Shown here: one piece after another, positions 52,199 to 60,646 of the stretch
Numbering within the stretch: position 1 is the stretch's first letter
Layout: each line of letters opens with the position of its first letter
DNA from: Aquilutibacter rugosus
GTDB taxonomy: Bacteria; Pseudomonadota; Gammaproteobacteria; Xanthomonadales; Xanthomonadaceae
DNA: 64,000 bases
Assembly: GCF_036541335.1 (NCBI RefSeq)
Contig: NZ_JAZHBO010000001.1
Coordinates: forward strand, 744,001-808,000
Direction: 5' to 3'
Program-made: the position numbers and the translations under genes
The notes under the pieces: model-generated
Databases searched by the model: none
What the model saw: the letters and a program-made list of their open reading frames with translations, nothing else
Told to the model about the DNA's origin: nothing

Positions 52199-55100
52199 TG
52201 TACAGCGGCGTTGCAACTTCATTGGCACAGCGGATCGCACGCAGCACGCGCGCGACATGGCCAGCTGCCGCCGGCCTCATCATGGCCGCAATGGTCTGGA
52301 TGCAGCCGACCGTTGCACAGGCGCAGGTTCAACGCAGCATCATCAACCCCAGTTTCGAAGCGCCGAATCTGGCCACCGCGGGTTGCCGTGTTTACATTGC
52401 AGAAAGTCAGGTCCGGGGCTGGTCGACCAATCACCCCAATGCCAATACGGAAAACAGTGGCGGTTGCGTGGTGCCTGCAGGCTTTGCACAAAACGCGCCG
52501 ATCATCGAACTGTGGCGGACCCCGCGGACCAATAACAGCCCGACGATCATTGCACCCGACGGCTCGCAAGTTGCCGAATTGAATGCTGCTACGACGTCGC
52601 GTCTGTATCAGAACGTCTGTATGGTCAACGGCGAATCCTTTAACTGGGAATTCCGTCATCGCGGTCGCGTCAGCGCGACCAGCCCCGACGTTGCACGTTT
52701 TGTGCTGGGCTCGAATCAGACCTTGGTCCGCGCCAGCACTACCAATGCGGGCGCGGCCAGTGCAACCTACGGCGCCGGCGCCAGCGGTCAGAGTGGCTAT
52801 CCGCAGACCAGCAACGGTTGGGGTGTGTATCGCGGCTCGTTTACCTATTCGGGCCCCAGCGGTGAGACCAGCTTGGGATTTGAGGCGCTCAGTACCGGCG
52901 GCACCAACCTGGCCGAAGGTAACTTGCTCGATGCGATTCAAATCAACCTGTTGCCGTTCGTAGAAATTTCGCCGGGTAGTGCATCGGGACTCGAGAGCAG
53001 CTCGGGATCCATTCCGCGGCTGCGGGTTGTCGGTACGGCGGCGAGTGCCTTCACGGTCACCGTCAACATCACCAACAATGGCCAGCCGGGTGCGGCGACA
53101 TTGGGTACGGACTACACCACGTCCAGCGGCACGACCACCATGACCATCACGGTGCCGGCCGGTACCTACGACGGTGTCAGCAACGGACTGTTTACTCTGC
53201 CGATTACGATTCTTCAGGATTCGAATGTCGAAGGCAGTGAGCCGATCGCATACAGCATGGTGCCACCGCCGTCGAACGGTTCGTTCCTGCTCAGCTCCAC
53301 TACCAGTTGCGGTGGCACCGGTGTCCGCAATGGTACCTATACGATCATCGATGACGATGCGCAGCTCAGCCTGAGGAAGAACCTCACGAGTATCACGCCG
53401 GTAGCCGGCACACCCGGCCGTTACCAAGCCGTCTATACCATCGACGTCACCAACCCCTCGGGTGTCACCGCCAATTACGGCCTGACCGATCAGCCGGGAT
53501 TTGATCCCGATGCGGTGATCAGTTCCGCCACGGTGAGTTTGAACGGGGCCGCAGCTACTTCGGTCAACACGTCCGGTGCGGTGTGGACCTTGCGGTCGCA
53601 GTGGCGTGCCTTGGCGGCAGGGGCAACCGATACCTATACGCTTCGCATCCTTCTGGATGTAACTCGGCCCGGCACCACGGCTAACGACGCCTGCACCAGT
53701 CCAAGTACTGCGGGTCACGGTCTGCACAATATCGCGACGGCGACGCTGCAGAGTCCGAGCACCACGCTGACGGAGACCGCCTGCGACACGACGCCCACGC
53801 CGGTCTGGGTCACCTTGCGCAAGACCCTGCAGCAACGCAACGGTACCGATCAGATTGCGGCGCGTATTTACGTCGGCGGCCTGTTCACGACTGCAACGAC
53901 GGCGACCACTTCGGGTTCTACGGTGCCTGCAACTGCAGTCACCGCGACGCAGACCGTGGAGCCCGGCAAGACCATCCAGTTCGGCGAAACGGTAAGGGTC
54001 GGTGGCACCGGCGCGGATACATCGCCCGCAGCCTATTCGCGCGACATTGTCTGTACCAATGCAGCCGGTGCCGGGTCGTCGACGGTGTTGCCGTCCGGCA
54101 GCGGCACGATTACCGATAACGTCGCGTTTTGGGATGCGATCCGCCCGGCCGCAGGCGATGACATTTCCTGCGTCATTACCAACTCCCTCGGTACCCAACT
54201 GCGGTTGGCCAAGACTTGGGTCGGTGGCATGGCAGGCGACACGGCGACCGCCACGACGACCGGTGGCGCACAAAACGCTACGTTCAATGCATCGGCGCCT
54301 GCCAGTGCGACCGGTGCCTATGTCAACGTGGTGCCCGGCAATGTGGTGACCTTGCCCGCTGAGACGGGCACCAATATGGAGTTCTATACGCAGTCGGTTG
54401 CATGTACTGGCGGCACGACGCTGGCAGCAACAGTGCCGCCGGCACAGATCACAATAGCGAGCAATTCGACGCCGACTCAGTGTACGTACACCAATACCCG
54501 ACGGCCCTCGGTGGTGGCGTTGAGCAAGACCTCGGTCGGTGATGTCGGCACGTTCGATTTCGCGTTGACCGGATTCGACAGGACTGCCGACAGCATCACC
54601 ACCTCGAGCAGCGGCGTCGCCGTGAACTCGACGAATATGCCATTGCGGGGTACCGCGGGTGTGGCCGCCTCGATTGTGGAGTCGGCAACCAGCGCCCAGG
54701 GATATTCCACCTCGTATGTCTGTACAGACACCAATGCGGCTGTCACCGGCAACTCGCCGTTGACCGGTAGCGGTCGGACTATCAGTTTCAGTGCGGCGAA
54801 CATGGGGGCGGGCGCGGCCTGGAACTGCGCCTTTACCAATACCAAGAACACCACGCTGACCGTCTCCAAGATTTCTCAAGGTGCGACCGGGACATTCAAC
54901 TTTACGGGTAGTAACGGCATCGCCGATCACAGTATTGTGGTGTCGGCTGTCGGTGTGGCCACAGTAGGTACCACGCAGACCCTGACGGCGCCGGGACAAC
55001 TCACCCGTATCCACGAATCGGCGTTGCCGGTGGGCTTCGAACTGCGCGACATTGGGTGTTCTGTCAACGGCGGCAGTCCGATCACTGTGACCAAGGTCAT

Positions 55101-58100
55101 CAACGGCAATGCCGGTGGTTACGCCGATATTTCCGCGGCGGACACCGCGGCAGGCAACGACATCGCCTGTACGTTTACCAACGCCGGGCGGGCAACGGTC
55201 CGATTTGCGAAGGCCAAACTTGCCAACGACAGCGTGGCGGTCAGTGCGAGCTTTAATACTGCGACCGGCGGCAATCTGTCGAGTGTGCCCGGCACGATCA
55301 CTTCAAGCACGACGGACGGTGTGGCGGGCACTCCGGGTGCAGCGGTCGACATTCTGACCTTGGGCGCCGACGTCAAAGTCATTGAGATTCCGGCGGCGAG
55401 TTATCGTTTGGGTTCCGCCACCTGTACCGACCTCAATGGCGCTGCCAGTGGCAACGGGACCGCGCCCTTTACGGCGACGGTCGATCCGGCGACCGGCTTA
55501 GTGACAATTGACTCTGGCCACGTACTGCCGGGCGCCTCGCTGGAGTGCACACTTGTCAACGTCAAGAATGGGTCGATCACCGTGCGTCTGGACAATATGC
55601 CAGATGGCGGACAGGCCATGGGCTACACCACGACCGGTACGGGTCTGAGCAATTTTGCACTCGACGACGATGGCAATAACCTCAACGCCTATCCGGCAGC
55701 GAAAGCATTTTCGGATCTGCAACCCGGTGCATACTCCGTAACACAGGCCGTGCTGCCGGCAGGATGGAGTCTGCAGTCTCTCGATTGTGTCGGTTCCGTC
55801 TCGGGCACGACGTCGTACCCCTCGACTAGCACGGCTAATATCAATCTGGCGGCAGGTGAGTCGGTCATCTGCACGTACAAAAACTCCAAAGCGCCGACCT
55901 TGCAGATTCGCAAGCGGAGTGACGGCGGTGTCGGTACCTTTTCCTTCACCGGCGACAACGGATTTGCCGGCACGAGTATTACCACGACTGCGGCCGGCGT
56001 GATCGCTGAGGGTCCGGTCCAGGCGCTGGCTGCCGCTTCAACGCAAACGGTGATTACGGAACAGCCTGTTTCAGGTTTTCAAATGACCGGCGCGAGCTGC
56101 ACAGGCTTGAGCACGGGTGGCGTCGCGACTGTCGACACCGGTGCGTCCAATGTGACACTGGATGCGGCGGCGACTGCGCCTGGCTCGAATATCGTCTGTA
56201 CGTTTGTCAACACCAAGCAGCCGCGCCTCACCTTGGAGAAGGTGACAGCGGGGTTTGACTTGGCCAGTCTCACCGGGTTGCCGGTCGAGCTCAAGGTGAG
56301 CTACTCCGGCAACCCGGATATTGTGCAGAACCTAACGACTTCCGTTGCCGATGTCCCGGTGGCGGGCGCAGCGCTGCTGATGTTGCCCATTGGCGTTCCA
56401 ATCACGGTGTCGGAAGCACAGGATCCCCACGGCTCGTATTTCCTGAGTGACATTACCTGTGTTAACAATGCCGGCGGCGCAACGGGCAGCAGTTTCGGAA
56501 CGCATACCATTAATAACAACGATCCGCTGAATCGCGGTAGTCGCACAATCACTCTGGTGGCCGGTGCCGACGTGACCTGTCGCTTTACCAATACCCTTGC
56601 GGACACCCAGACCATCCAGAAGACGGCAATCGGCGGTGATGGCTCGTTTGTTTTCGGAATCACTCAAGTTAGTGCTCCGACCACCGGCGGGCTCTCCTCG
56701 ATCGGTGAAACGATCGTCACGCAGACGGGCGCCGGTGTCAAAAGCTTCTTCGCCGGACCTATCGGTGCCTTGACCTACCGGATTCAGGAAATCAGCAGCT
56801 CCATCCCATCTCAGCTGGTGGATATCGAGTGTACGGGGCCTTCGACATTCACCTACGATATTCCGAACAAAACCGCGACCATCACGATGGTGTCGGGCGA
56901 ACTGAACAGCTGTAACTTCACCAACGTCCGCAAGCCGGTCGTCCGCATTGCGAAACGTTCCATTGGCGGCACCGGAGAATTCACATTTACCGGCGGCAGC
57001 AATGGCTTGGAGATCTTCAATTCTGCTGCCATTACAACGACAGCGAGCGGCACGACGGTCACCCATCCGACGAGCGTCACGCTACTGGACGTTACGCAAG
57101 ATACCTCAATCACCGAGGTCACAGACGCCGCGGCCAGCTGGAGCACCACCTGGCAGTGCGCCGATACAGCCACGGGTCAGCAGGTACTGGCCAGCGGCAC
57201 GGGCACAACACTGACCGTGCCGAGCAGTGTCGTCAGGGCGAATGGCGTGGACTTTACCTGTACCTTTACCAACACCAAGTCGCCGACCCTGACCATCGCC
57301 AAGCAAGTCCGCGGTGGAGTCAATGTACCATTTGACTTTCAGGTCACCGGTGGCGGCCTGGTTACAGCCCAAACGCATACCCTGACGCCCTCAGCTGAAA
57401 ACATCTCGTCCACGGCTTCGGTGACCGGACTGAGTCCCAATGTCAATCTGACCATTGCCGAACTCGCCAAAGCAATTGATGCCCTGCCGGCGGGATCGTC
57501 TCCGGCCATTCCGGACTGGCAAGTGCTGTCGCTCAGCTGCGCGGACAACCCGGGTGGCCAAACCGGTAGTTCGCTGGTGGGTGCAACGCCAATGCTGAAC
57601 ACTCTGCGCAACGGCGGTTCGATTTCGGGCTCGCTGGTGCCGGGTGCCGATGTGACCTGTACCTTCGTCAATGCGCATACCGTCACCGGTCGTGTCGAAA
57701 AGACCACGCGCGGTGGCAACGGTACCTTTACATACGATCTATGGGTCAATCCCGGATCGCCGGCGGGCCCGCCGAATTTGACGATTCCGCTGACGGTCAA
57801 CAATGCCACTGCAACCGCCAATGGGCAGCAGTCGTTTGTGCAGGAGTTTCTGTCGTCGGGTACCGGCACGTTCCGTCTGCAGGAACAGTTGCAAGCCGGT
57901 TGGCAGCTGACGGCGCTAAATTGCAGCCTGCAGGGCTCCACGGGCGCGCTCACGGTCAACAGCACCGATCTGGCCACCGGTACGCTCAATGCAACGGTCG
58001 CGGCAGGTTCCGACGTTCTGTGTAAGGCGACTAACGTGCGTGTTCCGCACATCACCATTAGCAAGGAATCGTTCGGCGACGATGGCTCATTCGAGTTTGC

Positions 58101-60051
58101 AGCCGGTACCAATGGCTTGCCGAGCTCGCTGATTCTGACGACTGGCGGTTCGGGTTCGCCCTATACCGCCAGCTCCACGGCGTATCAGGTGGCCGATGTG
58201 ATGGCCGATGCGACCATCACTGAGGTGGTGCCGGCGGGTTGGACGCTAAACGGCATGCAGTGCGTACGCAATGACGGAGGCAGTGCGGTTTCGGTTAGCA
58301 GTAGCGGCTCGACGCTGACCATTCCTTCGAGTGTATTGCAGGAAGGCAACGATCTCACCTGTACGTTCACCAACACCAAGCAGACCCGTCTGACCGTCGT
58401 CAAAGATGCACGGGGCGATGCAGCGAGCTTCCCGTTTACGGTGACCGTTGCCGGTACGCCGAGCTCGTTCCCGTTGACGACGTCGACGTCGAACTCCACC
58501 GCGCAACAGGTGATCGACAACATCACTCCGAACGTGGCGATTACGGTCAGCGAAGATAGCAGCGGGTTCCCGACCGGTTGGAGCTTGCCCCCGGGCGGTA
58601 TTCAATGCGTCAACAATCCCGGCGGCACCGTGGGCAGCACGCTGGTCGGAGCGACTCCGAGTCACGTTCCGACGTTCCGCGGCGGCTCGATTAGCGGTCA
58701 ACTGGTCGCCGGTGCGGATGTCACCTGTACGTTTACCAACTACCAGAACGCAACCGGTCGCATCGTCAAGACGGCAATTGGCGGTGACGCCAGTTTTGAT
58801 TACGACATGTACATCAACGTGACGTCGCCGGCGGGACCGCCTGCAGGGACCTATCCCGTAATAACCGCGGGCGGCACAGGGACTATTGCAGCGCAATCAT
58901 TCCCGGTGTTGTCGACGGGCAACTTTGTGGTGCAGGAGCGCGTCAAGGCGGGCTGGGAGCTCACCGATGCTAATTGCGTGCAGGACGGCGGTACGGGTCT
59001 GCTGAGCAACGTCGTGGTCAATGTGCCGGGCCGTTACGTCTCCGGTCACGTGGAGCCGGGCGCCGGCGTTCGCTGCGACTTTACCAACGTGCGCATACCC
59101 ACAATCAGCGTGATGGTGCAGTCCAACGGTGGGGTCGGTCCGTTCATCTTTAACGGAACCAATGGCTTGCCGTCCGCACAGACGACCACAACCGCAACAT
59201 CCAACGTGCCCGCCCCGGTGTTTACGGCACCGGTGACAAACGTCGGTACCGACACCGTGATTAGCGAGACGGTTCCGGCCAACTGGTCACTGACAAGCGC
59301 GCAATGCCTCGACTCCGATGGCGCTACGGTCACTGCAAGCCTGAGTGGTGGGCAGCTGACCGTGCCTTCGAGTGTGCTGATGAAGGGCAAGGACCTCACC
59401 TGTACGTTCATCAACAGCGCCCACGCCACGTTGAAGATCGTCAAGGTGGTGCGCAATAACAACGGTGGAACCGCGGACGTTGCCGGCTTTAACGTCAACA
59501 GCTCGGCAGGCGCCCTGACGTTTACGGCGACGGGTCCGGTCAACTTCGAGACCACTTACACCTCGCAGGATCTGCACGTGCCGGCCGGTACGTACACCCT
59601 GGCCGAAGGTATGGTCACCAATTACGTCAACGGCGAATGGGTGTGTACGGGTACGGGTGTGGTCAGCTTTGTGGGTCTGTCGGCCGGCGGCTATGTCGAG
59701 CTCGAGAGCGGTGCCGATGCCACCTGTTCCATCCTCAATGACGATACGAGTCAGGCCGACATTGCCATCGTCAAGACGAACGCCAACGGCGGCGGCAATC
59801 TGATTTCGGGACAGAACACCACGTACAATCTAGTGGTGACCAATAACGGCCCGTCGTGGGGCAATGGTGTCATTCTACGCGATACGCCGTCACCAAACCT
59901 GTCCGACTGTGCGGTGACTCAATGCAGTGCAACGGGCGCTGCGCAATGTCCGGCGGATCTCACCCGGATTCTGGAGCCTGCGGGTGCGGCGATCTCGGCA
60001 TTCCCGGCGAATACGCAACTGAACCTGACCGTCAGCTGCAAGGTGCAATGA
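52198..60051 (+). CDS. Giant exported protein of about 17 prealbumin/CnaB-like modules (gene 3 of surface operon)
   Basis: 2617 aa from ATG 52198, which shares its first base with the gene 2 stop. Long signal peptide (about 1-42, PTVAQAQ). About 44-265 resembles a secreted carbohydrate-binding/anchor domain (INPSFEAPN, GSQVAELNAATTSRLYQ). A Calx-beta-like segment (about 267-385) and a DUF11-like segment (about 395-535) follow. From about 540 to 2510 come roughly 17 diverged modules of 85-130 aa, each starting with a Lys strand (for example LTIAKQ) and ending C-T-F-T-N. A final DUF11 domain (ADIAIVKTNANGG) closes the protein. No C-terminal sorting motif seen. Probably a fibrous surface protein or adhesin. 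Confidence 0.85.
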   Translation: MYSGVATSLAQRIARSTRATWPAAAGLIMAAMVWMQPTVAQAQVQRSIINPSFEAPNLATAGCRVYIAESQVRGWSTNHPNANTENSGGCVVPAGFAQNAPIIELWRTPRTNNSPTIIAPDGSQVAELNAATTSRLYQNVCMVNGESFNWEFRHRGRVSATSPDVARFVLGSNQTLVRASTTNAGAASATYGAGASGQSGYPQTSNGWGVYRGSFTYSGPSGETSLGFEALSTGGTNLAEGNLLDAIQINLLPFVEISPGSASGLESSSGSIPRLRVVGTAASAFTVTVNITNNGQPGAATLGTDYTTSSGTTTMTITVPAGTYDGVSNGLFTLPITILQDSNVEGSEPIAYSMVPPPSNGSFLLSSTTSCGGTGVRNGTYTIIDDDAQLSLRKNLTSITPVAGTPGRYQAVYTIDVTNPSGVTANYGLTDQPGFDPDAVISSATVSLNGAAATSVNTSGAVWTLRSQWRALAAGATDTYTLRILLDVTRPGTTANDACTSPSTAGHGLHNIATATLQSPSTTLTETACDTTPTPVWVTLRKTLQQRNGTDQIAARIYVGGLFTTATTATTSGSTVPATAVTATQTVEPGKTIQFGETVRVGGTGADTSPAAYSRDIVCTNAAGAGSSTVLPSGSGTITDNVAFWDAIRPAAGDDISCVITNSLGTQLRLAKTWVGGMAGDTATATTTGGAQNATFNASAPASATGAYVNVVPGNVVTLPAETGTNMEFYTQSVACTGGTTLAATVPPAQITIASNSTPTQCTYTNTRRPSVVALSKTSVGDVGTFDFALTGFDRTADSITTSSSGVAVNSTNMPLRGTAGVAASIVESATSAQGYSTSYVCTDTNAAVTGNSPLTGSGRTISFSAANMGAGAAWNCAFTNTKNTTLTVSKISQGATGTFNFTGSNGIADHSIVVSAVGVATVGTTQTLTAPGQLTRIHESALPVGFELRDIGCSVNGGSPITVTKVINGNAGGYADISAADTAAGNDIACTFTNAGRATVRFAKAKLANDSVAVSASFNTATGGNLSSVPGTITSSTTDGVAGTPGAAVDILTLGADVKVIEIPAASYRLGSATCTDLNGAASGNGTAPFTATVDPATGLVTIDSGHVLPGASLECTLVNVKNGSITVRLDNMPDGGQAMGYTTTGTGLSNFALDDDGNNLNAYPAAKAFSDLQPGAYSVTQAVLPAGWSLQSLDCVGSVSGTTSYPSTSTANINLAAGESVICTYKNSKAPTLQIRKRSDGGVGTFSFTGDNGFAGTSITTTAAGVIAEGPVQALAAASTQTVITEQPVSGFQMTGASCTGLSTGGVATVDTGASNVTLDAAATAPGSNIVCTFVNTKQPRLTLEKVTAGFDLASLTGLPVELKVSYSGNPDIVQNLTTSVADVPVAGAALLMLPIGVPITVSEAQDPHGSYFLSDITCVNNAGGATGSSFGTHTINNNDPLNRGSRTITLVAGADVTCRFTNTLADTQTIQKTAIGGDGSFVFGITQVSAPTTGGLSSIGETIVTQTGAGVKSFFAGPIGALTYRIQEISSSIPSQLVDIECTGPSTFTYDIPNKTATITMVSGELNSCNFTNVRKPVVRIAKRSIGGTGEFTFTGGSNGLEIFNSAAITTTASGTTVTHPTSVTLLDVTQDTSITEVTDAAASWSTTWQCADTATGQQVLASGTGTTLTVPSSVVRANGVDFTCTFTNTKSPTLTIAKQVRGGVNVPFDFQVTGGGLVTAQTHTLTPSAENISSTASVTGLSPNVNLTIAELAKAIDALPAGSSPAIPDWQVLSLSCADNPGGQTGSSLVGATPMLNTLRNGGSISGSLVPGADVTCTFVNAHTVTGRVEKTTRGGNGTFTYDLWVNPGSPAGPPNLTIPLTVNNATATANGQQSFVQEFLSSGTGTFRLQEQLQAGWQLTALNCSLQGSTGALTVNSTDLATGTLNATVAAGSDVLCKATNVRVPHITISKESFGDDGSFEFAAGTNGLPSSLILTTGGSGSPYTASSTAYQVADVMADATITEVVPAGWTLNGMQCVRNDGGSAVSVSSSGSTLTIPSSVLQEGNDLTCTFTNTKQTRLTVVKDARGDAASFPFTVTVAGTPSSFPLTTSTSNSTAQQVIDNITPNVAITVSEDSSGFPTGWSLPPGGIQCVNNPGGTVGSTLVGATPSHVPTFRGGSISGQLVAGADVTCTFTNYQNATGRIVKTAIGGDASFDYDMYINVTSPAGPPAGTYPVITAGGTGTIAAQSFPVLSTGNFVVQERVKAGWELTDANCVQDGGTGLLSNVVVNVPGRYVSGHVEPGAGVRCDFTNVRIPTISVMVQSNGGVGPFIFNGTNGLPSAQTTTTATSNVPAPVFTAPVTNVGTDTVISETVPANWSLTSAQCLDSDGATVTASLSGGQLTVPSSVLMKGKDLTCTFINSAHATLKIVKVVRNNNGGTADVAGFNVNSSAGALTFTATGPVNFETTYTSQDLHVPAGTYTLAEGMVTNYVNGEWVCTGTGVVSFVGLSAGGYVELESGADATCSILNDDTSQADIAIVKTNANGGGNLISGQNTTYNLVVTNNGPSWGNGVILRDTPSPNLSDCAVTQCSATGAAQCPADLTRILEPAGAAISAFPANTQLNLTVSCKVQ
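53803..59745 (+). repeat. About 17 diverged CnaB/prealbumin-like module repeats in gene 3
   Basis: Recognised by the recurring end CTFTNTK (variants CTYTNTR, CRFTNTL, CNFTNVR, CDFTNVR, CKATNVR), a middle xxE followed by a GW/GY/GF-type turn (ITEVVPAGW, ISETVPANW, IHESALPVGF) and an initial Lys strand (TISKES, RIAKRS). DNA identity is low, unlike the gene 1 repeats. Two modules lack the lysine: TVRLDNMPDG (55576-55880, where the Glu is also Gln) and SVMVQSNGG (from 59107). Confidence 0.8.
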
Positions 60052-60057
60052 CGCCGA

Positions 60058-60086
60058 GTCAGGCGATGCACTTCGCGTCGCCTGAC
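60058..60086. terminator. Hairpin at the convergent end of the giant operon
   Basis: Stem GTCAGGCGA / TCGCCTGAC with an 11-base loop, 6 bp after the gene 3 stop and abutting the stop of the convergent DUF1304 gene. T tract is short (CTTAT), so strength is uncertain; position suggests a bidirectional terminator. Confidence 0.65.
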
Positions 60087-60449
60087 TTATCGCAGGTGGA
60101 GCAGTACCAACGCGATGGCTGCCGGCAGTGCCTGGATCCATAGGATCTTGCGGCTGGCGGTGGCTGCGCCGTAGAGGCCTGCCACCAGAACGCAGGTCAG
60201 AAAGAACACCTTGATGTAGAACGCCATCGGCTCAGAGGTCGTTAGCAGGCCCCAGATCAGACCGGCCGCCAGGAAACCGTTGTACAGGCCCTGATTGGCC
60301 GCCAATACCTTGGTCTGCTTGGCAAACTCGGCGGTCATGCCGAATGCCTTCTGTCCCTTGGGGCCGGTCCACAGAAACATTTCAAGGATCAGGATGTAGA
60401 TGTGGATGGCGGCTACGAGGCCGACGAATAGTTGGGCGAGAGTATTCAT
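60087..60449 (-). CDS. DUF1304 family membrane protein
   Basis: 120 aa with four predicted helices; matches the DUF1304 family (AAIHIYILILEMFLW near the N-terminus, ANQGLYNGFLAAGL). Function unknown. Convergent with the giant operon and divergent from the M16 peptidase gene across 197 bp (60450-60646) that shows no gene and no clear promoter pair. Confidence 0.9.
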   Translation of the reverse strand: MNTLAQLFVGLVAAIHIYILILEMFLWTGPKGQKAFGMTAEFAKQTKVLAANQGLYNGFLAAGLIWGLLTTSEPMAFYIKVFFLTCVLVAGLYGAATASRKILWIQALPAAIALVLLHLR

Positions 60450-60646
60450 GAGCCCGTCATAAGGCCTCAGAATGCAGCGAGGCTCATCGGGCCGGCCATA
60501 GAAAGGATCGGGACCGGGAGCCGTCCGATCGCTCCAAACACGGGTAAGCGATTGAACTATTCAATGTCAACATGACTTCTGCCAGTGCACCGCCCCACCG
60601 GTTTGATGCTCCAATGGGAGATTATTTTTGACACGAGGGGTAGGGC

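Noticed and set aside
52219..55014. 931-codon minus-strand frame opposite giant gene 3
   Set aside because: Antisense shadow; low-complexity Arg/Gly/Thr composition and no start context.
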